Origin: Corinectria fuckeliana
Lineage: Eukaryota > Ascomycota > Sordariomycetes > Hypocreales > Nectriaceae
Reading direction: 5' to 3'
DNA: 64,000 bases
Assembly: GCA_019137255.1 (NCBI GenBank)
Contig: WPDH01000085.1
Span: 1-64,000 of the forward strand
Shown here one piece after another: positions 22,582 to 33,507 of the stretch; position 1 is the first letter of the stretch, and each line of letters begins with the position of its first letter. The notes under the pieces are model-generated. The model was not told where the DNA came from. It worked only from the letters and a program-made list of their open reading frames with translations, and did not search any database. The translations under genes and the position numbers were made by a program.

Positions 22582-23069
22582 TCAAGTCGACTTGGCCTTC
22601 TTGGAGACGTCGGTCAGTTGCAGGGCTGTACCGCCATCGGTTAGCATGGTTCGTTGTTCGTGTCTCCGAGTCGATTGGGAGAGACGAGAGAGGAGGGCGC
22701 ATACTGGGGGGAAGGCTCTGCTTCAGCTTCTCGGCCTTGTCGGAGTCCTTGAGCACCAAGGTGTAGAGGTGCTTCTGGCAGCGGACCTTGAACTTGACGT
22801 TGTTGGTCTTCTTGCTCTTCTTGATCCGCGCGGCTGTTCGCTGTGTTAGAAAGGCTCTTCGATGCGGCTCTCGCTCGGTCACCGGGCGTGGTGGTCGTCC
22901 GGCGGTCGTGGGCTCGGCGGGTCAAACATACAGGAAGCGTCCTTCCGACGGCAGATCTCGATGAACTAGAACAGAGAGTCAGCGTATTTCAGCATATTTC
23001 CGCGATGCGCAAATGACTGCATGTCAGCGAGGGACGAACCTTCTTGATATCAGCGACCTCCTTAGGCAT
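22582..23069 (-). CDS. RPL38: 60S ribosomal protein eL38
   Basis: Four exons: 23069-23040, 22965-22932, 22833-22705, 22625-22582, giving 78 aa. A component of the large ribosomal subunit. MPKEVADIKK / FIEICRRKDAS / SARIKKSKKTNNVKFKVRCQ and the YTLVLKDSDKAEKLKQSLPP core match the family end to end. The C-terminus is TLQLTDVSKKAKST. The first two exons are only 30 and 34 bases, and introns of 74-98 bp split nearly half the gene, as is typical of fungal ribosomal protein genes. Divergent from the gene at 23576. Confidence 0.95.
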
Positions 23070-23575
23070 TTTGGCGGTAGTTCAATGGGACGTTTGAACA
23101 GGGTCTTGTCGAGGCTCAGGTTGCGGGTTCACGGGTTAATAGGAATAGTTTTGGGAGGAATTATTTTTGTGCGCTGCTTTCGCGGGGCCCGGTGCACGGG
23201 CCATGCCTGAGTTTCCTTTCGGACAACCTGTCTCCGATCCACCGATTGTGGCGCAGCGGCCTCACTTAAGCAAATCGGCTGTGGCGGGCACCGTGACTGA
23301 CAGCAATGTGGCGTCAAGCGTGAAGCCGTAGCCTGTAGCTTGTATTCGTCGGCATCATCTGTCCGACTGTACTGGCCACCTTGCATCGCGACCAAACAAG
23401 GGATCTGGCCTGTCTCTGTTCTTCAAGAGTCATCGTATGTGTCATTTTTATATCCTCCACCATTCGATATATATACCTTGAGCTCAACACCAACCTCTCT
23501 ACTCTGTTCACCTCGTGCCTTGCTCCTAAAGACTTTACCCAACGCTTCGATTACGCCCGCTCCTCCTAGCTCAAG
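23070..23575. promoter_or_regulatory. Divergent promoter, RPL38 / Ish1-like gene
   Basis: 506 bp separate the two start codons. A TATA-like GATATATATACC lies at 23466-23477, about 100 bp before the plus-strand start. Nothing else is identifiable. Confidence 0.5.
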
Positions 23576-24029
23576 ATGCCGACTGCTCTGGACAACATGA
23601 TGAAATCGAAGGTACGTCCTCAGGCGACAGAGGAGCAACCTCAGAACAGTCTCCATCGAAAGCACGAGCTGATTAATGGCACGAAGAACATGATTTGGGG
23701 TGAGTACTAGTGCCTAGACTACAGGGTAAGTCGGTTTCAAGAGGAGCTGACGAAGCAAAGGGTTTGGCCTCGTCGTGGCTGTGGCGACAGCCAAAGTCAT
23801 CTGGGGAGATGAAATGTTCCCGCCCGAAAAGGATCCCAAGGGAGACCCGAAGACATGGACTCGCGAAGAGATGCGAAGATGGTTGGCTGCGGTAAGCTGG
23901 TTTTCGGCATAAGTTGAGATGTGGACCACTGACTGTCGCATCTAGAGGAACCTGTTTCCCCAGGACACAGACACGAAAGAAGAGTTGTTGGAGAGAATAC
24001 TGGCAAACATGAGACGGACCAATCCGTAA
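23576..24029 (+). CDS. Small membrane protein with Ish1/SAP-like C-terminus
   Basis: Exons 23576-23611, 23663-23699, 23761-23891 and 23946-24029, giving 95 aa. The assembled protein has a short basic N-terminus (MPTALDNMMKSKHELINGTK), one hydrophobic segment (NMIWGFGLVVAVATAKVIWG) and a C-terminal helix pair, WTREEMRRWLAARNLFP then DTKEELLERI. That pair resembles Ish1/HeH-type helix-extension-helix motifs of nuclear envelope or stress proteins. The second acceptor is chosen for continuity, as an alternative AG nine codons later is also in frame. Function unknown. Confidence 0.7.
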
Positions 24030-24810
24030 AAGGCGCATGTGGCATACTTGGGGCTTAAGTTTGCTTGTTTATTATCCTAGGTACCATGGGTTTTGTCCTA
24101 TATTTCGTCTGTCCGGGAGTTTATAGCAGTGAGCGTCTCGCATTTTAGCAACCACTGCGATAACATTTGTTTGGATGCGCTGGGATAACAACGACACGTA
24201 GGTATACAACCCCAATAGCTATCTCACACCTTACCGAATGCCCTACTGACCATTGCTAGCCCTGCGTGGGTGCCTTGAGAAGTTGTAGAACTGGGCATGG
24301 GACGCTGGTAGCACCAATGCCAAACCCCCACTGCGACAAGGTCTTGCTTGCGAAGCTACGATAGTTCTACGCTCCTCTGATCTCCCTGGATTGTTAGTGA
24401 CACATGCGATTGACTACGGTGATAGAATTGAAGAATCTTTGGTCTGTAGACGTAGTTTTGGCGTTTGTGGATATCCTTTCTAGGAGTGAATTCATTGTAA
24501 GATACCTGGCTTCCCGCCATCGGACCGCGTTGCCCGACCACCCAACGGTTTTAGTCTCTCTCACTGCACGTGCCACCCAGCTGCCATTGCAGCATGGATT
24601 CCATCCCCATCTCATCTCTCTACCGCCTGAAGCTAACGTATCCGCGGCATCATTTCCTCATCGCCAGCGAGCCGCCTTTCGCGATAATGTCAGTCTTCTC
24701 TTAGCTCTCCCCCGCGGTCCCACGCCAGCTCTCTGCCTGCGCAGCGAGTCCCATCGAACCCCACGTCGTCGCACCGCACATGTCCTCAACGTCATACCTT
24801 GATCTCCACG
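24030..24810. other. Intergenic region
   Basis: 780 bp without a supported gene. It is the 3' flank of the Ish1-like gene and the promoter of the gene at 24811. Confidence 0.55.
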
Positions 24811-26142
24811 ATGGCCTTCCTCGAGGATCCGCGTTTGCGCCAGCGCTGGAACCAGATTACACACGACGCCGAGGCCGTGACAGAGAACGCCGCGGCAGGG
24901 ATCTGGTCGTTCCAACATAATTACATCAACCCGTGCTTTTCGTCCTTTACGGACTCCATCGAGCGCTGCACCACAGTCTGCCTCGGCGACCCGGAGGAGC
25001 GCCGGCGCAAGCGCCGAGAGCGTGAGCGCACACAAGACAGAGCTGAGTACAGCTTTGACTTCTACGACGACTGGTATGAGGACGAAGGTGGTGGCCTCTT
25101 CGGCAGTTGGGGAAATGACGATTGGGACCGGCTGCTGGCTGGCACAGGTAGCCAGAGGAGGCATACCGGCGGAGAAACGACAGAGCAGCCTAGCAGAAAG
25201 CGAGGAATGAGCTACGGCACAAGGGGCGGACGGAGGAAGACGAACGAACACGACCCGACGATCATCCCGAGCACCCAACCCATCGGATTTCTAAGTAAGC
25301 TGCCCTGGAAGATGGGCGGCACACTACGATACAAGCCAAGCGCGGCAGACCTTCAAGATAACCCGCAGAAGCACGGAGAAGGCGAAGTGGAACCCCTTCT
25401 GGGATCAGACTCCGACTCCGACTACGGCGAATTGCTTGTGACTAGAAAGCGAAGCGGGACCACCGGGTCGGGCGACACCTCAGACTCATACCGGTCGCGC
25501 GGCGACCTGTTTCCGAGCGACGGCGAAGGCGAGGAAGATGCAATACCGCTAGATGACGAAGTGACGTACGACATGGTGAGGAAGGATGACCGAAGCAGCG
25601 GCAGGACGCGCAGCAAAGGAAAGCGCCCTGCGAGCGGATTCTCAATGTCTAGAACGGCGTCGAGGACAACATTGGGATCGTCGCGGTCAAGGGACTCGCT
25701 CCGGATTACCCCTCGAGATTCGCTTCGTGTTGGCCACATATCGACATCCCTTTCTGCAACGGCAGATGTCGAGGACGTACCATCACTCCATGACCTGCAA
25801 TTGCAGGAGCAACACTTACAGCAAGCAGAGGATGAGGAAGTTGCGAGAAAGAAAGCGGCTGCAGCGCAGCTGGCGACGGAGAAAGGCCTCAGGAACACGA
25901 GCCCGGTTCTGCGCTCCGTGCCGGAACCAAAACCGATGGTGGCGGAGGACGAAGTTTATGAAGCTCCGCCTCCCAAGAACGCCCCTACAGAGACCGTTGA
26001 GGTGGCCATCGAGCCGCTCGTACTGAACGAGCTTGGGGAGCGAGAATTACCCCCGGCAGACACGCAACCGCGACGAGGGGACACAAAACGGAAGCCTGAG
26101 GACGCGGCGTTTATTCCTGCCCGGCTACCAAACTTTGGATGA
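24811..26142 (+). CDS. Conserved fungal acidic/low-complexity protein
   Basis: Single exon, 443 aa. The conserved-looking part is the N-terminus (MAFLEDPRLRQRWNQITHDA, then GIWSFQHNYINPCFSSF and a Cys pair with an Arg-rich stretch). The rest is Ser/Asp/Glu-rich and predicted disordered, with a duplicated SRDSLRITPRDSLR motif and a short coiled stretch (LQLQEQHLQQAEDEEVARKK). No enzyme motif or signal peptide. The start is set at the ATG with CACGATGGCC context; an in-frame ATG four codons upstream is possible. Function unknown. Confidence 0.75.
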   Translation: MAFLEDPRLRQRWNQITHDAEAVTENAAAGIWSFQHNYINPCFSSFTDSIERCTTVCLGDPEERRRKRRERERTQDRAEYSFDFYDDWYEDEGGGLFGSWGNDDWDRLLAGTGSQRRHTGGETTEQPSRKRGMSYGTRGGRRKTNEHDPTIIPSTQPIGFLSKLPWKMGGTLRYKPSAADLQDNPQKHGEGEVEPLLGSDSDSDYGELLVTRKRSGTTGSGDTSDSYRSRGDLFPSDGEGEEDAIPLDDEVTYDMVRKDDRSSGRTRSKGKRPASGFSMSRTASRTTLGSSRSRDSLRITPRDSLRVGHISTSLSATADVEDVPSLHDLQLQEQHLQQAEDEEVARKKAAAAQLATEKGLRNTSPVLRSVPEPKPMVAEDEVYEAPPPKNAPTETVEVAIEPLVLNELGERELPPADTQPRRGDTKRKPEDAAFIPARLPNFG

Positions 26143-26855
26143 AGGAAAGAAGAAGAGTATATAGGGGTTACCGTTACGGTACGTTTGGGTCAAATTACCA
26201 TCCATGGGGCGCTATTGCTGGTCTGGACTGCATTTGTTGCGCTGCACGAAGTACGACTATCAGACACGTGGATGCGCTCAGACGATGACCACGACATAAA
26301 AGTTGAATGTCTGTATGATACCAACTTGGAGCTGGGAGGGGAAACGGCGCGGCTTGCACGGATGAGGCGGAGTACTCACCGGAAGACATATTTACTTGGC
26401 AGCCGAGATGGTGGTGAGACGGCTGTGGCGCAACAGATTATGGTCTTAATTCTATCTTCGCCATGTACAAATAGGCGCAGTAGTCTTTGCGTTACTGGGA
26501 TTGTACGCAGCCGAGACACATGGTCCCTACCTCGGTACGGGTAGTTTCCCCATGTTGTTCGGCACTTGTTAAATAGCCGTCGCGACCCCACCAGGCTTGA
26601 GATGGATGTTGCATCTCAGACATATTCAACCTTAGACATTGGATGAGCTGAATTGAAGCCAAGTCTTTGACGATCGCTCTGAAGCCATCATCATCGAGGT
26701 GTTGGGTTAAAGTGTTGGATTGGGCAAGGGCCGCTCGAGTTGGTGATCCCCGAAGGCCTCCATCGACGAGTACAAGGCTGTTCATCCAATTCCAGGGTTA
26801 CTGGCAACAACCAACAACGACATTCAACCACCAATACAGGCTCCCCACCTTCAAA
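26143..26855. other. Intergenic region
   Basis: Nothing beyond short ORFs. It includes the upstream region of the nitronate monooxygenase gene. Confidence 0.55.
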
Positions 26856-27985
26856 ATGGCGCCCACCGGTCCCATAACAACGCCCCTTACAACTCTTCTG
26901 GGCATCCAGCACCCGGTCCTACTAGCCGGCATGGCCCGCACCTCCGGCGGCCGCCTCGCCGCTGCCGTCTCCAACGCCGGCGGCCTCGGCGTCATCGGCG
27001 GCTTCCAGTACACGCCTGACCAGCTGCGGGACATCATCGCCGAGATGAAGGCCAACTTTTCGCGCCCGGACTTGCCGTTCGGCGTCGACCTTGCTCTGCC
27101 CCAGCTCGGAGGCAGCGCGCGCAAGACGAACCATGATTACACCGGTGGCAAGCTTGATGAGCTGGTCGATATCATCATCGAGAGCGGCGCGAAGCTGTTT
27201 GTTTCTGCCGTTGGCGTACCGCCGAAGAGCGTGATTGAGAGGTTCCATAAGAACGGCATCCTGGTGATGAACATGGTTGGACACCCGAAGCACGTGGTAA
27301 GCTGCTGGATGACACCCTTGATTCAGCTTCTCGAGACCTCGTCACTGATGCACGCAACCTTCGCCATCTCTAGGCCAAGGCGCTCGATCTCGGTGTCGAC
27401 ATGGTCTGCGCGCAAGGCGGCGAGGGCGGCGGCCACACGGGCAACATCGCCAACTCGGTCCTGATGCCCGCCGTCGTGGACGTGGCGAGCAAATACTACC
27501 CGCCGCTACTCAACGGCCAGGCGGCCCTCGTCGTCGCGGCAGGCGGCATCTCGTCGGGCCGCACTCTGGCAAGCTCGCTGATGCAGGGCGCGGTGGGCGT
27601 CTGGGTGGGCACGCGGTTCGTTGCGTCCGTCGAGGCCGGATGCAGCGAGGAGCACAAGCGCGAGGTCGTGTCGTGCGGCTTCGACGGCACGGAGCGGACG
27701 TTGGTGGTGTCTGGGCGGCCGCTTCGGATGAAGACGAACGAGTACATCCGGGCGTGGCATGCGCAGCCCGAGAAGATCAGGGAGCTGTGTGATAGGGGCA
27801 TAGTGCCCATCGAGCACGACTTTGACGAGGGGAGGGACGTGGACCCGCCGCACTTGATGGGCCAAGTAGCCGGGGCCATCGACCGTGTGATGCCGGCCAA
27901 GGACATTGTGGATGAAATGGTCAAGGAGGCGGCTGAGATGTTGAAGCTGGGGGGCGCATACTTGGCAGGGAAGAGTCGGCTGTGA
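26856..27985 (+). CDS. Nitronate monooxygenase (2-nitropropane dioxygenase family)
   Basis: Exons 26856-27296 and 27374-27985, giving 350 aa. An FMN-dependent TIM-barrel enzyme that oxidises alkyl nitronates such as propionate-3-nitronate. Family blocks: TPLTTLLGIQHPVLLAGMA at the N-terminus, SNAGGLGVIGG, MVCAQGGEGGGHTG (FMN phosphate and substrate region), VVAAGGISSGRTLASSLMQGA and GVWVGTRF. The 77-bp intron sits between HPKHV and AKALDLGVD. No targeting signal. Size matches fungal class II-like enzymes of about 350 aa. Confidence 0.92.
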
Positions 27986-28404
27986 TGTGTTGATGTCTAA
28001 GAGGAACCTGCTTACTGAGAAACCAGACACTGAATGGGGGACAATAGAGGCAGTACATGTTGATGTATGATTCTGAGAACCGAAACGGTCACCGCCTAAA
28101 TAGGTCTTGGAGGGTCCCGTGCCCATGAATGGACACACAATCAGATTCCTTTCGAGATCATCTCAATCGCGTCAGGGCTTTGATACCCCCACCGTACGCC
28201 ATTCTTACTCTTGAATCACGGCCTTTGCAGATTCTCTGAACAATGCTCCATTGTCTGTCGATGCTACCTTGTCTGTCGATGAATGCAGAAGTATCGTATA
28301 GTTGTAGTGAAGCACTCTCAGTCTCGCCCCGTCGATTACTATAAGATGCCTCCTTGCATCTTCGGCAGATCCCTCTAATGCCTGTCGATGTCAATGTGTA
28401 GAAA
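27986..28404. other. Intergenic region
   Basis: About 420 bp, nothing recognised except small TGTCTGTCGATG-type direct repeats near 28250-28280. Confidence 0.5.
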
Positions 28405-29445
28405 ATGTCATCACCAGATCCTAAAGGCCTCCATTGGTTCGAACAACCAGGACTCCTCCCAACGAGTTACGTGCAACACATACCGACCTATGACTGCGGC
28501 AAGTTGCGCGCAAGAGCGCCGGAGGGCGTGTTCGGCATACTTCCAACCCTCGCACATGACAACGTCAACCTCCTATCGACTCTTCCCGAAACAGAGTACA
28601 TGATCGTCGCCTTGGATTTCGAGCAGCTCTGCATGAACAAAGTGGGGAGGTACGCAGACGGCAGAGAGTACAGCTTCAAGCCCCTCACCGAGGTTGGCCT
28701 TGCGTACTTGGACATGCGGGATGTGATCCGTCGCAACATCCCCCCTGGGGATCGTGGGTCGTCCTGGTTCAGCCTCATGAAGCCTTTTCACTACATAATC
28801 AAAGAGTACCATGATCACTGGGGCCACCATTGTAAAGACGACTGGTTCCATACCGAGGCCTATCTATTCGCCTTTGGCAAGAGCAGGACTATCCCGGAAG
28901 GCGACGTCGCCGCGCGACTTCACAAGATATTCTGCTCGCTTCAGAAAAGGAACCTGACACCCCTGGAGATCAAGCGCAAAGAGGTCCGACAACTGCTCTT
29001 GCTCACGTTCGACTCGGCTCTCACGGAAGAAACCCTAGGCCGCCTCGGGCTGGCGTGGCCCACGAAGCTCAATGTGGAGATTTGGGACATCCGGAAAGAC
29101 CTGCAACTCGAACTGCGCTTCAACTGGCCCAAGATGAGGTTCGAGTACGTCATGGAGGTTCTGGGCCTGCGGTTCGTCGACAATCGCTTCGGGAACCTCT
29201 CGCACTGCGCGGGCAACGCAGCCGTCTTTATAATCCAGGTGTTCCTGGCGCTGTTCTACAAGAACCACGGCCAGTCTGTCGCATTCGCCGCCCGCAAGCC
29301 TGTGCCGTGGCTGCGATACACTTGGGTGGGACATGCCTTGGACCAGAGCAACATTGCCCCGGGGGACTCAGCACGGCGGCGAGCGCAGAAGGAAATGAAT
29401 CTACATGAGGTGCCGCAGAAGAGGGATGTGAATGCGTTCTTCTGA
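28405..29445 (+). CDS. Gfd2/YDR514C-like nuclease-domain protein
   Basis: Single exon, 346 aa. An RNase H-like 3'-5' exonuclease fold is suggested by VALDFEQL (acidic D71 and E73), LLLLTFDSAL with a central Asp, and a late HCAGNAA block. The last corresponds to the HxxGNDA motif of DEDDh enzymes but has Ala where the last catalytic Asp is usual. That substitution could reduce or abolish activity. These proteins form large paralogous families in filamentous fungi and their substrates are unknown. No signal peptide or membrane segment. Confidence 0.7.
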   Translation: MSSPDPKGLHWFEQPGLLPTSYVQHIPTYDCGKLRARAPEGVFGILPTLAHDNVNLLSTLPETEYMIVALDFEQLCMNKVGRYADGREYSFKPLTEVGLAYLDMRDVIRRNIPPGDRGSSWFSLMKPFHYIIKEYHDHWGHHCKDDWFHTEAYLFAFGKSRTIPEGDVAARLHKIFCSLQKRNLTPLEIKRKEVRQLLLLTFDSALTEETLGRLGLAWPTKLNVEIWDIRKDLQLELRFNWPKMRFEYVMEVLGLRFVDNRFGNLSHCAGNAAVFIIQVFLALFYKNHGQSVAFAARKPVPWLRYTWVGHALDQSNIAPGDSARRRAQKEMNLHEVPQKRDVNAFF

Positions 29446-30528
29446 CGCATGGGCCTGGGATGCCTCGGTTGTTTTTCCTTTGGTCCTCGTGGGCGCCTTC
29501 ATGGATGACTTTCCTCGCATAAGAACGAGAATTGCACGATGGAGAGCAGTAGAGAGGACAGGAACATGGCACAAGTCAACCACTCAATGTTTTCTAGTAA
29601 TTATAGCGATGAAGGCATCAATACATGGGTGGATGGTCTGTGGAATCGTGGTACCGCGTGCGCAAGCAAACGCCCTTCACCAAGGACACCGCATCAAGTC
29701 GTGAGCAGAACAACAACAAGAGCACCCACCGAAACACAGCGCTGAAGTTTGCTGATGAGAAGCATGTTTCCGAACCTATGCCCCTTTCCGTTGATTGTCA
29801 AGCTGCATTGCATTGCATTCTGCGGCATGTCTGCTCCCGCGCATCCGACATCCGGCTGCTTGAGCTTAGCACGGTACCGCATGGCGGCGTGGCACCATCA
29901 AATCAAAGGATACACTTCGTCCCAAGGCAGCTGGAGCCTGTCGCTTGTGGAAACAGAAACAAGATTGCGATACACAAGCGGCGGAGAGTGTTTGACGTTT
30001 GGTAACGTTGACCCAGCCATTAGACAAGCCAGAGGCGAGCCCGACGCCCGAGACGATGCACTGGGACACTGTTGCTCCCTCTGCGTTGTTATAACGAGGA
30101 CTCTCGCCAACTGGGAAGCGCGAATGACTCGGCTGTGGTCGAAGGCTCAGTCGCTCCTGGTGAGACAGACGTGTCCACCGGTGGCTCCTTCAGCTGCTCC
30201 TGTGCCCGAGACGGCAAAGAAGTGCACCTTTCCGCTCGTTTGAGCAAATGAAGCAACCGAGTGCTGAGCCCTCTATCGTGAACCAAGGACTTACATTCAA
30301 CAACGCACAGCGTAGCATCAGCATCGGCATCGGCGTTGCCGTCCCAGACACACAGCTATGCGACTATAAGAGGTCCCGGCAGCATCTTACCCTCCAACAG
30401 ATCGCTCAGGTCTTTAGCCATTTTTATTGTTCCCGAGAAGACTCATACCACAAGTTCTTCTCTTCAGAAGGGACCGCAACTTGAAGAGCAGTATCTCCCC
30501 TCCATCAGCGAGGCACCAGCAACAAGTC
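29446..30528. other. Intergenic region
   Basis: 1.1 kb without a supported gene; only short overlapping ORFs. The distal part is the promoter and leader of the RING-like gene. Confidence 0.5.
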
Positions 30529-31347
30529 ATGGGGGACGCCAGAAGCACAAACGGACCACCGGAAAGGCTGTGCCCCTGGCTCACCACGGAAGACCTGGAG
30601 CTGATCGGCGACCTGGGACTCCCAGACATGTACCATTGGGGAAACCTCCAGATATGGACCGAGAGATTTCTTCGAAAGTACCATGCCCGGATTTCGGATG
30701 CTAGAGCCGTCCGCCATCGGTTCATCCGGGCCAAGTGCATCGCGTGCAGAAACCTCTGTGAAGACCCGAGCCTCGAAAACATCATCGACCCCCCCGTGGC
30801 GCTTCCCTGCGGCCACATCATGGGATGGACGTGCTATGCAGAGTTCTGTGACAGCTACGCCGCGGGTGAAGCACAAATGATATGTCCTTGGAACGGGCCG
30901 GCGCCACACGAGCCCGCAACGTGGACGCCGGCGTGCGACCAGCGCATTGTTTACGACTGCAGCCATTCAGACATCTTCGCGCGCATCCCGTCACCGACCG
31001 AGGAGTTTTACCTCCCCCAAGAGTTCTTCACGCCTGCCGGGGGCTACATGACAACGCTCTGCCGCCGTTGCACCGTCAAAGACTTGCTCGTTCAGTGGAC
31101 CCGCGAGGCTCAACTGGACGAAGCATTCCCCTCCGTCTTTGCCGCCTGCGACGGGATCCATGGGCTCCAAGACATAGTCAGGCCCGTGGCGACACCGATC
31201 GACCAGCCGGAGATTGAAGCTATTGCGGCACAGCGCTCGGCGATTCTGGAGGAGCTGTTTGGCTCCACGCCGACGCCGCTCAAAGGGGATCTCGAATTGG
31301 ATGAAATGGACCCGAAGGTGATCTACTTTAAGAAGACTGAGACCTAG
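30529..31347 (+). CDS. RING-like zinc-binding protein
   Basis: Single exon, 272 aa. Residues 70-119 hold CIACRNLC, then LPCGHIMGWTCYAEFC and MICPW, matching a degenerate RING (Cys70, Cys73, Cys94, His96, Cys102, Cys107, Cys119). The final cysteine of a classical RING is not evident. It may be an E3 ligase or only a zinc-binding module. The start at ATG 30529 is preferred; an upstream in-frame ATG at 30427 would add a basic leader with no conserved look. It neighbours the Gfd2-like gene on the same strand. Confidence 0.7.
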   Translation: MGDARSTNGPPERLCPWLTTEDLELIGDLGLPDMYHWGNLQIWTERFLRKYHARISDARAVRHRFIRAKCIACRNLCEDPSLENIIDPPVALPCGHIMGWTCYAEFCDSYAAGEAQMICPWNGPAPHEPATWTPACDQRIVYDCSHSDIFARIPSPTEEFYLPQEFFTPAGGYMTTLCRRCTVKDLLVQWTREAQLDEAFPSVFAACDGIHGLQDIVRPVATPIDQPEIEAIAAQRSAILEELFGSTPTPLKGDLELDEMDPKVIYFKKTET

Positions 31348-31826
31348 ACAGATGGAGGACGGACTTGAAGAGCGGTTGACAAGCGTGGGGGGCATTTGTT
31401 GTGAGAAATGGGGACGCCATCAGTCAAGTTTGACAGTTGTTGGTGCTTTATAAACTCAGCGCAAGCATCATCACAGGATATCTTATTGCGGCCAAGACTT
31501 GCACTGGCAAGCCTCATGAAATTTGATAATGCACAAGGCCCACAATTTGGGAAAGCTAGGACACCAGCGAACACTTGCTAATTAGTAAACTGGGCTTGGT
31601 AGATTACGTGTTCATTGAGGCGCATGATTCCATTGTCTCTTCTTCATCTCCAGAGGACTGGCTGTACTCCAATCATCAGAATCATGGGATAGGCCATGCT
31701 TGTTCCACAACTAAGATAACTGCACCAGACCGGGTCGGCTTTTCAATCCGCATTTATCACATCGCAGTCCCTCCAGCAAAGCACTCGAGAATCGGCAAGT
31801 GAACCGGAGGGGCAACAGCAACCATA
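31348..31826. other. Intergenic region
   Basis: 480 bp with no gene seen. It is the upstream region of the FAD reductase gene. Confidence 0.5.
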
Positions 31827-33332
31827 ATGGATACTCATAAAGCGGCCGTGGCCTCGGTCTCAGAAAGGGTCAAGCAATTCCATGCCCGCCAGGAGCCTTT
31901 CCGAATGTACCACGGGTCGACCAACAGCACGCGTCAATCCAACCGGCGCGTCGACAACACCATCGACACGAGCAGCCTCAACCATGTACTCGAGGTCAAC
32001 ACCGCCAAAAACACCATCCTCGTCGAGCCGAATGTCTCCATGGATGTGCTCGTCGAGGCTTCGTTGCGGCACGGGCTCGTCCCGCTCGTGGTGATGGAGT
32101 TCCCGGGCATCACGGTTGGCGGCGGCTTCTCCGGGACATCCGGCGAAAGCAGCTCGTTTCGCTACGGCGCCTTTGACACCACGGTCAACTCTATCGAGGT
32201 CGTCCTCGCGGACGGGACTGTCACGCGTGCTTCCAAGACCGAGAAGCCCGACTTGTTCTGGGGTGCTGCGTCGGCTTTCGGGACCCTCGGCGTGGTCACC
32301 CTGCTGGAGGTTCAGCTCAAGGTTGCAAAGAAATACGTGCAGTTGACCTATCGGCTATCAACAGGGCCTTCTGAGACGGCCAGGAAAATCCAGGACGAGT
32401 GTGGGGAGGAGTCCAACGACTTTGTTGATGGCATTGTTTACTCGATGGACTCGACTGTGATATGTGTTGGGCGCCTTGTTGACGAGCTTCCCCAGGGATC
32501 CAAGCCACGCCGTTTCACTCGCCGCCGGGACAGGTGGTTCTACCTGCACGTTGAGAAAGTCCAACAAAAGATGAAGAGGAATCCGCCTGTGACTGTGACC
32601 GACTACGTCCCCATCGTGGACTACCTCTTCCGGTACGACAGAGGTGGGTTCTGGGTGGCAAAGTACGCCTTCAAATATTTCCTCACGCCGTTCAACCGAG
32701 GGACGCGATACATACTAGACCCTCTGCTCCGGACCCGCGTCATGTACTCGGCTGGTCACAAGAGCGGCCTCCTCGACTACTACATGGTGCAAGACGTCGG
32801 CGTGCCGTACGAAAGCGTCGACGAGTTCCAGACCTGGCTCCACGAGCAGCACGCCATCTACCCGCTGTGGCTCTGCCCGCTGCGCCTGCAGCGCGACACG
32901 CCCGATTCCGGGCACGGCCTGCACTCGGAGTTCTCCGCGCCGGGGACGCCGGGCCTCCTGAACTTTGGCGTCTGGGGCCCGGTCGCCGGGGCGCGGCGCG
33001 ACGTCGTCCGGCACAACCGCGCGCTGGAGCACAAGGTCGAGGCGTGCGGCGGCAAGAAGTGGCTCTACGCCCAGGCCTACTACACCGAGGAGGAGTTCTG
33101 GAGGCTCTACGACCGGGCCGCGTACGACGCGCTGCGGGAGAGGTACGCCGCGGGCTATCTGCCGAGCGTCTATGACAAGGTCAGGGTGGACGTGGAGGCG
33201 GGTGGTGAAGCGGCCCTGTCGGCGACGGTCCGGACGCATTGGCCGATGCAAGGGCTGAAGGGTGTTTGCAAGGCTCTCGCTGGCGGCGATTATCTTTTGC
33301 AAAAGAAGGGCAGCGATTCGGTGAAGAAGTAA
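31827..33332 (+). CDS. FAD-linked Delta(24)-sterol reductase-like protein
   Basis: Single exon, 501 aa. The FAD-binding PCMH domain occupies about residues 25-175: YHGSTNSTR, TILVEPNVSMDVLVEASLRHG, and FPGITVGGGFSGTSGESSSFRYG, which is the conserved FAD motif of the DHCR24/DIM group. The C-terminal half keeps the family blocks VPYESVDEFQTWLHE, YPLWLCPLR and AYYTEEEFWRLYD. DHCR24 reduces the C24 double bond of sterols with NADPH. Fungal homologues may act on other sterols, as ergosterol itself needs C24 methylation. No obvious N-terminal membrane anchor, unlike animal and plant enzymes. Confidence 0.85.
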   Translation: MDTHKAAVASVSERVKQFHARQEPFRMYHGSTNSTRQSNRRVDNTIDTSSLNHVLEVNTAKNTILVEPNVSMDVLVEASLRHGLVPLVVMEFPGITVGGGFSGTSGESSSFRYGAFDTTVNSIEVVLADGTVTRASKTEKPDLFWGAASAFGTLGVVTLLEVQLKVAKKYVQLTYRLSTGPSETARKIQDECGEESNDFVDGIVYSMDSTVICVGRLVDELPQGSKPRRFTRRRDRWFYLHVEKVQQKMKRNPPVTVTDYVPIVDYLFRYDRGGFWVAKYAFKYFLTPFNRGTRYILDPLLRTRVMYSAGHKSGLLDYYMVQDVGVPYESVDEFQTWLHEQHAIYPLWLCPLRLQRDTPDSGHGLHSEFSAPGTPGLLNFGVWGPVAGARRDVVRHNRALEHKVEACGGKKWLYAQAYYTEEEFWRLYDRAAYDALRERYAAGYLPSVYDKVRVDVEAGGEAALSATVRTHWPMQGLKGVCKALAGGDYLLQKKGSDSVKK

Positions 33333-33507
33333 TCCGATGGAGACAAGGCATTGTTGGTAAGGAAGGATGTCTGAAGGGCACGAGATGTTGAGAGCGCGAG
33401 TATATTTACACGCTGCACTCCATACTAATACTTGTACTTTTAGATGATACAAATTACACTCACTATACAAGGATGCATAACTGGTCGACTCTTGGAAACT
33501 ATTCAGC

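Noticed and set aside
30427..30528. Upstream start for the RING-like protein
   Set aside because: The added residues are basic and unlike the conserved protein; ATG 30529 lies at the start of normal coding sequence.
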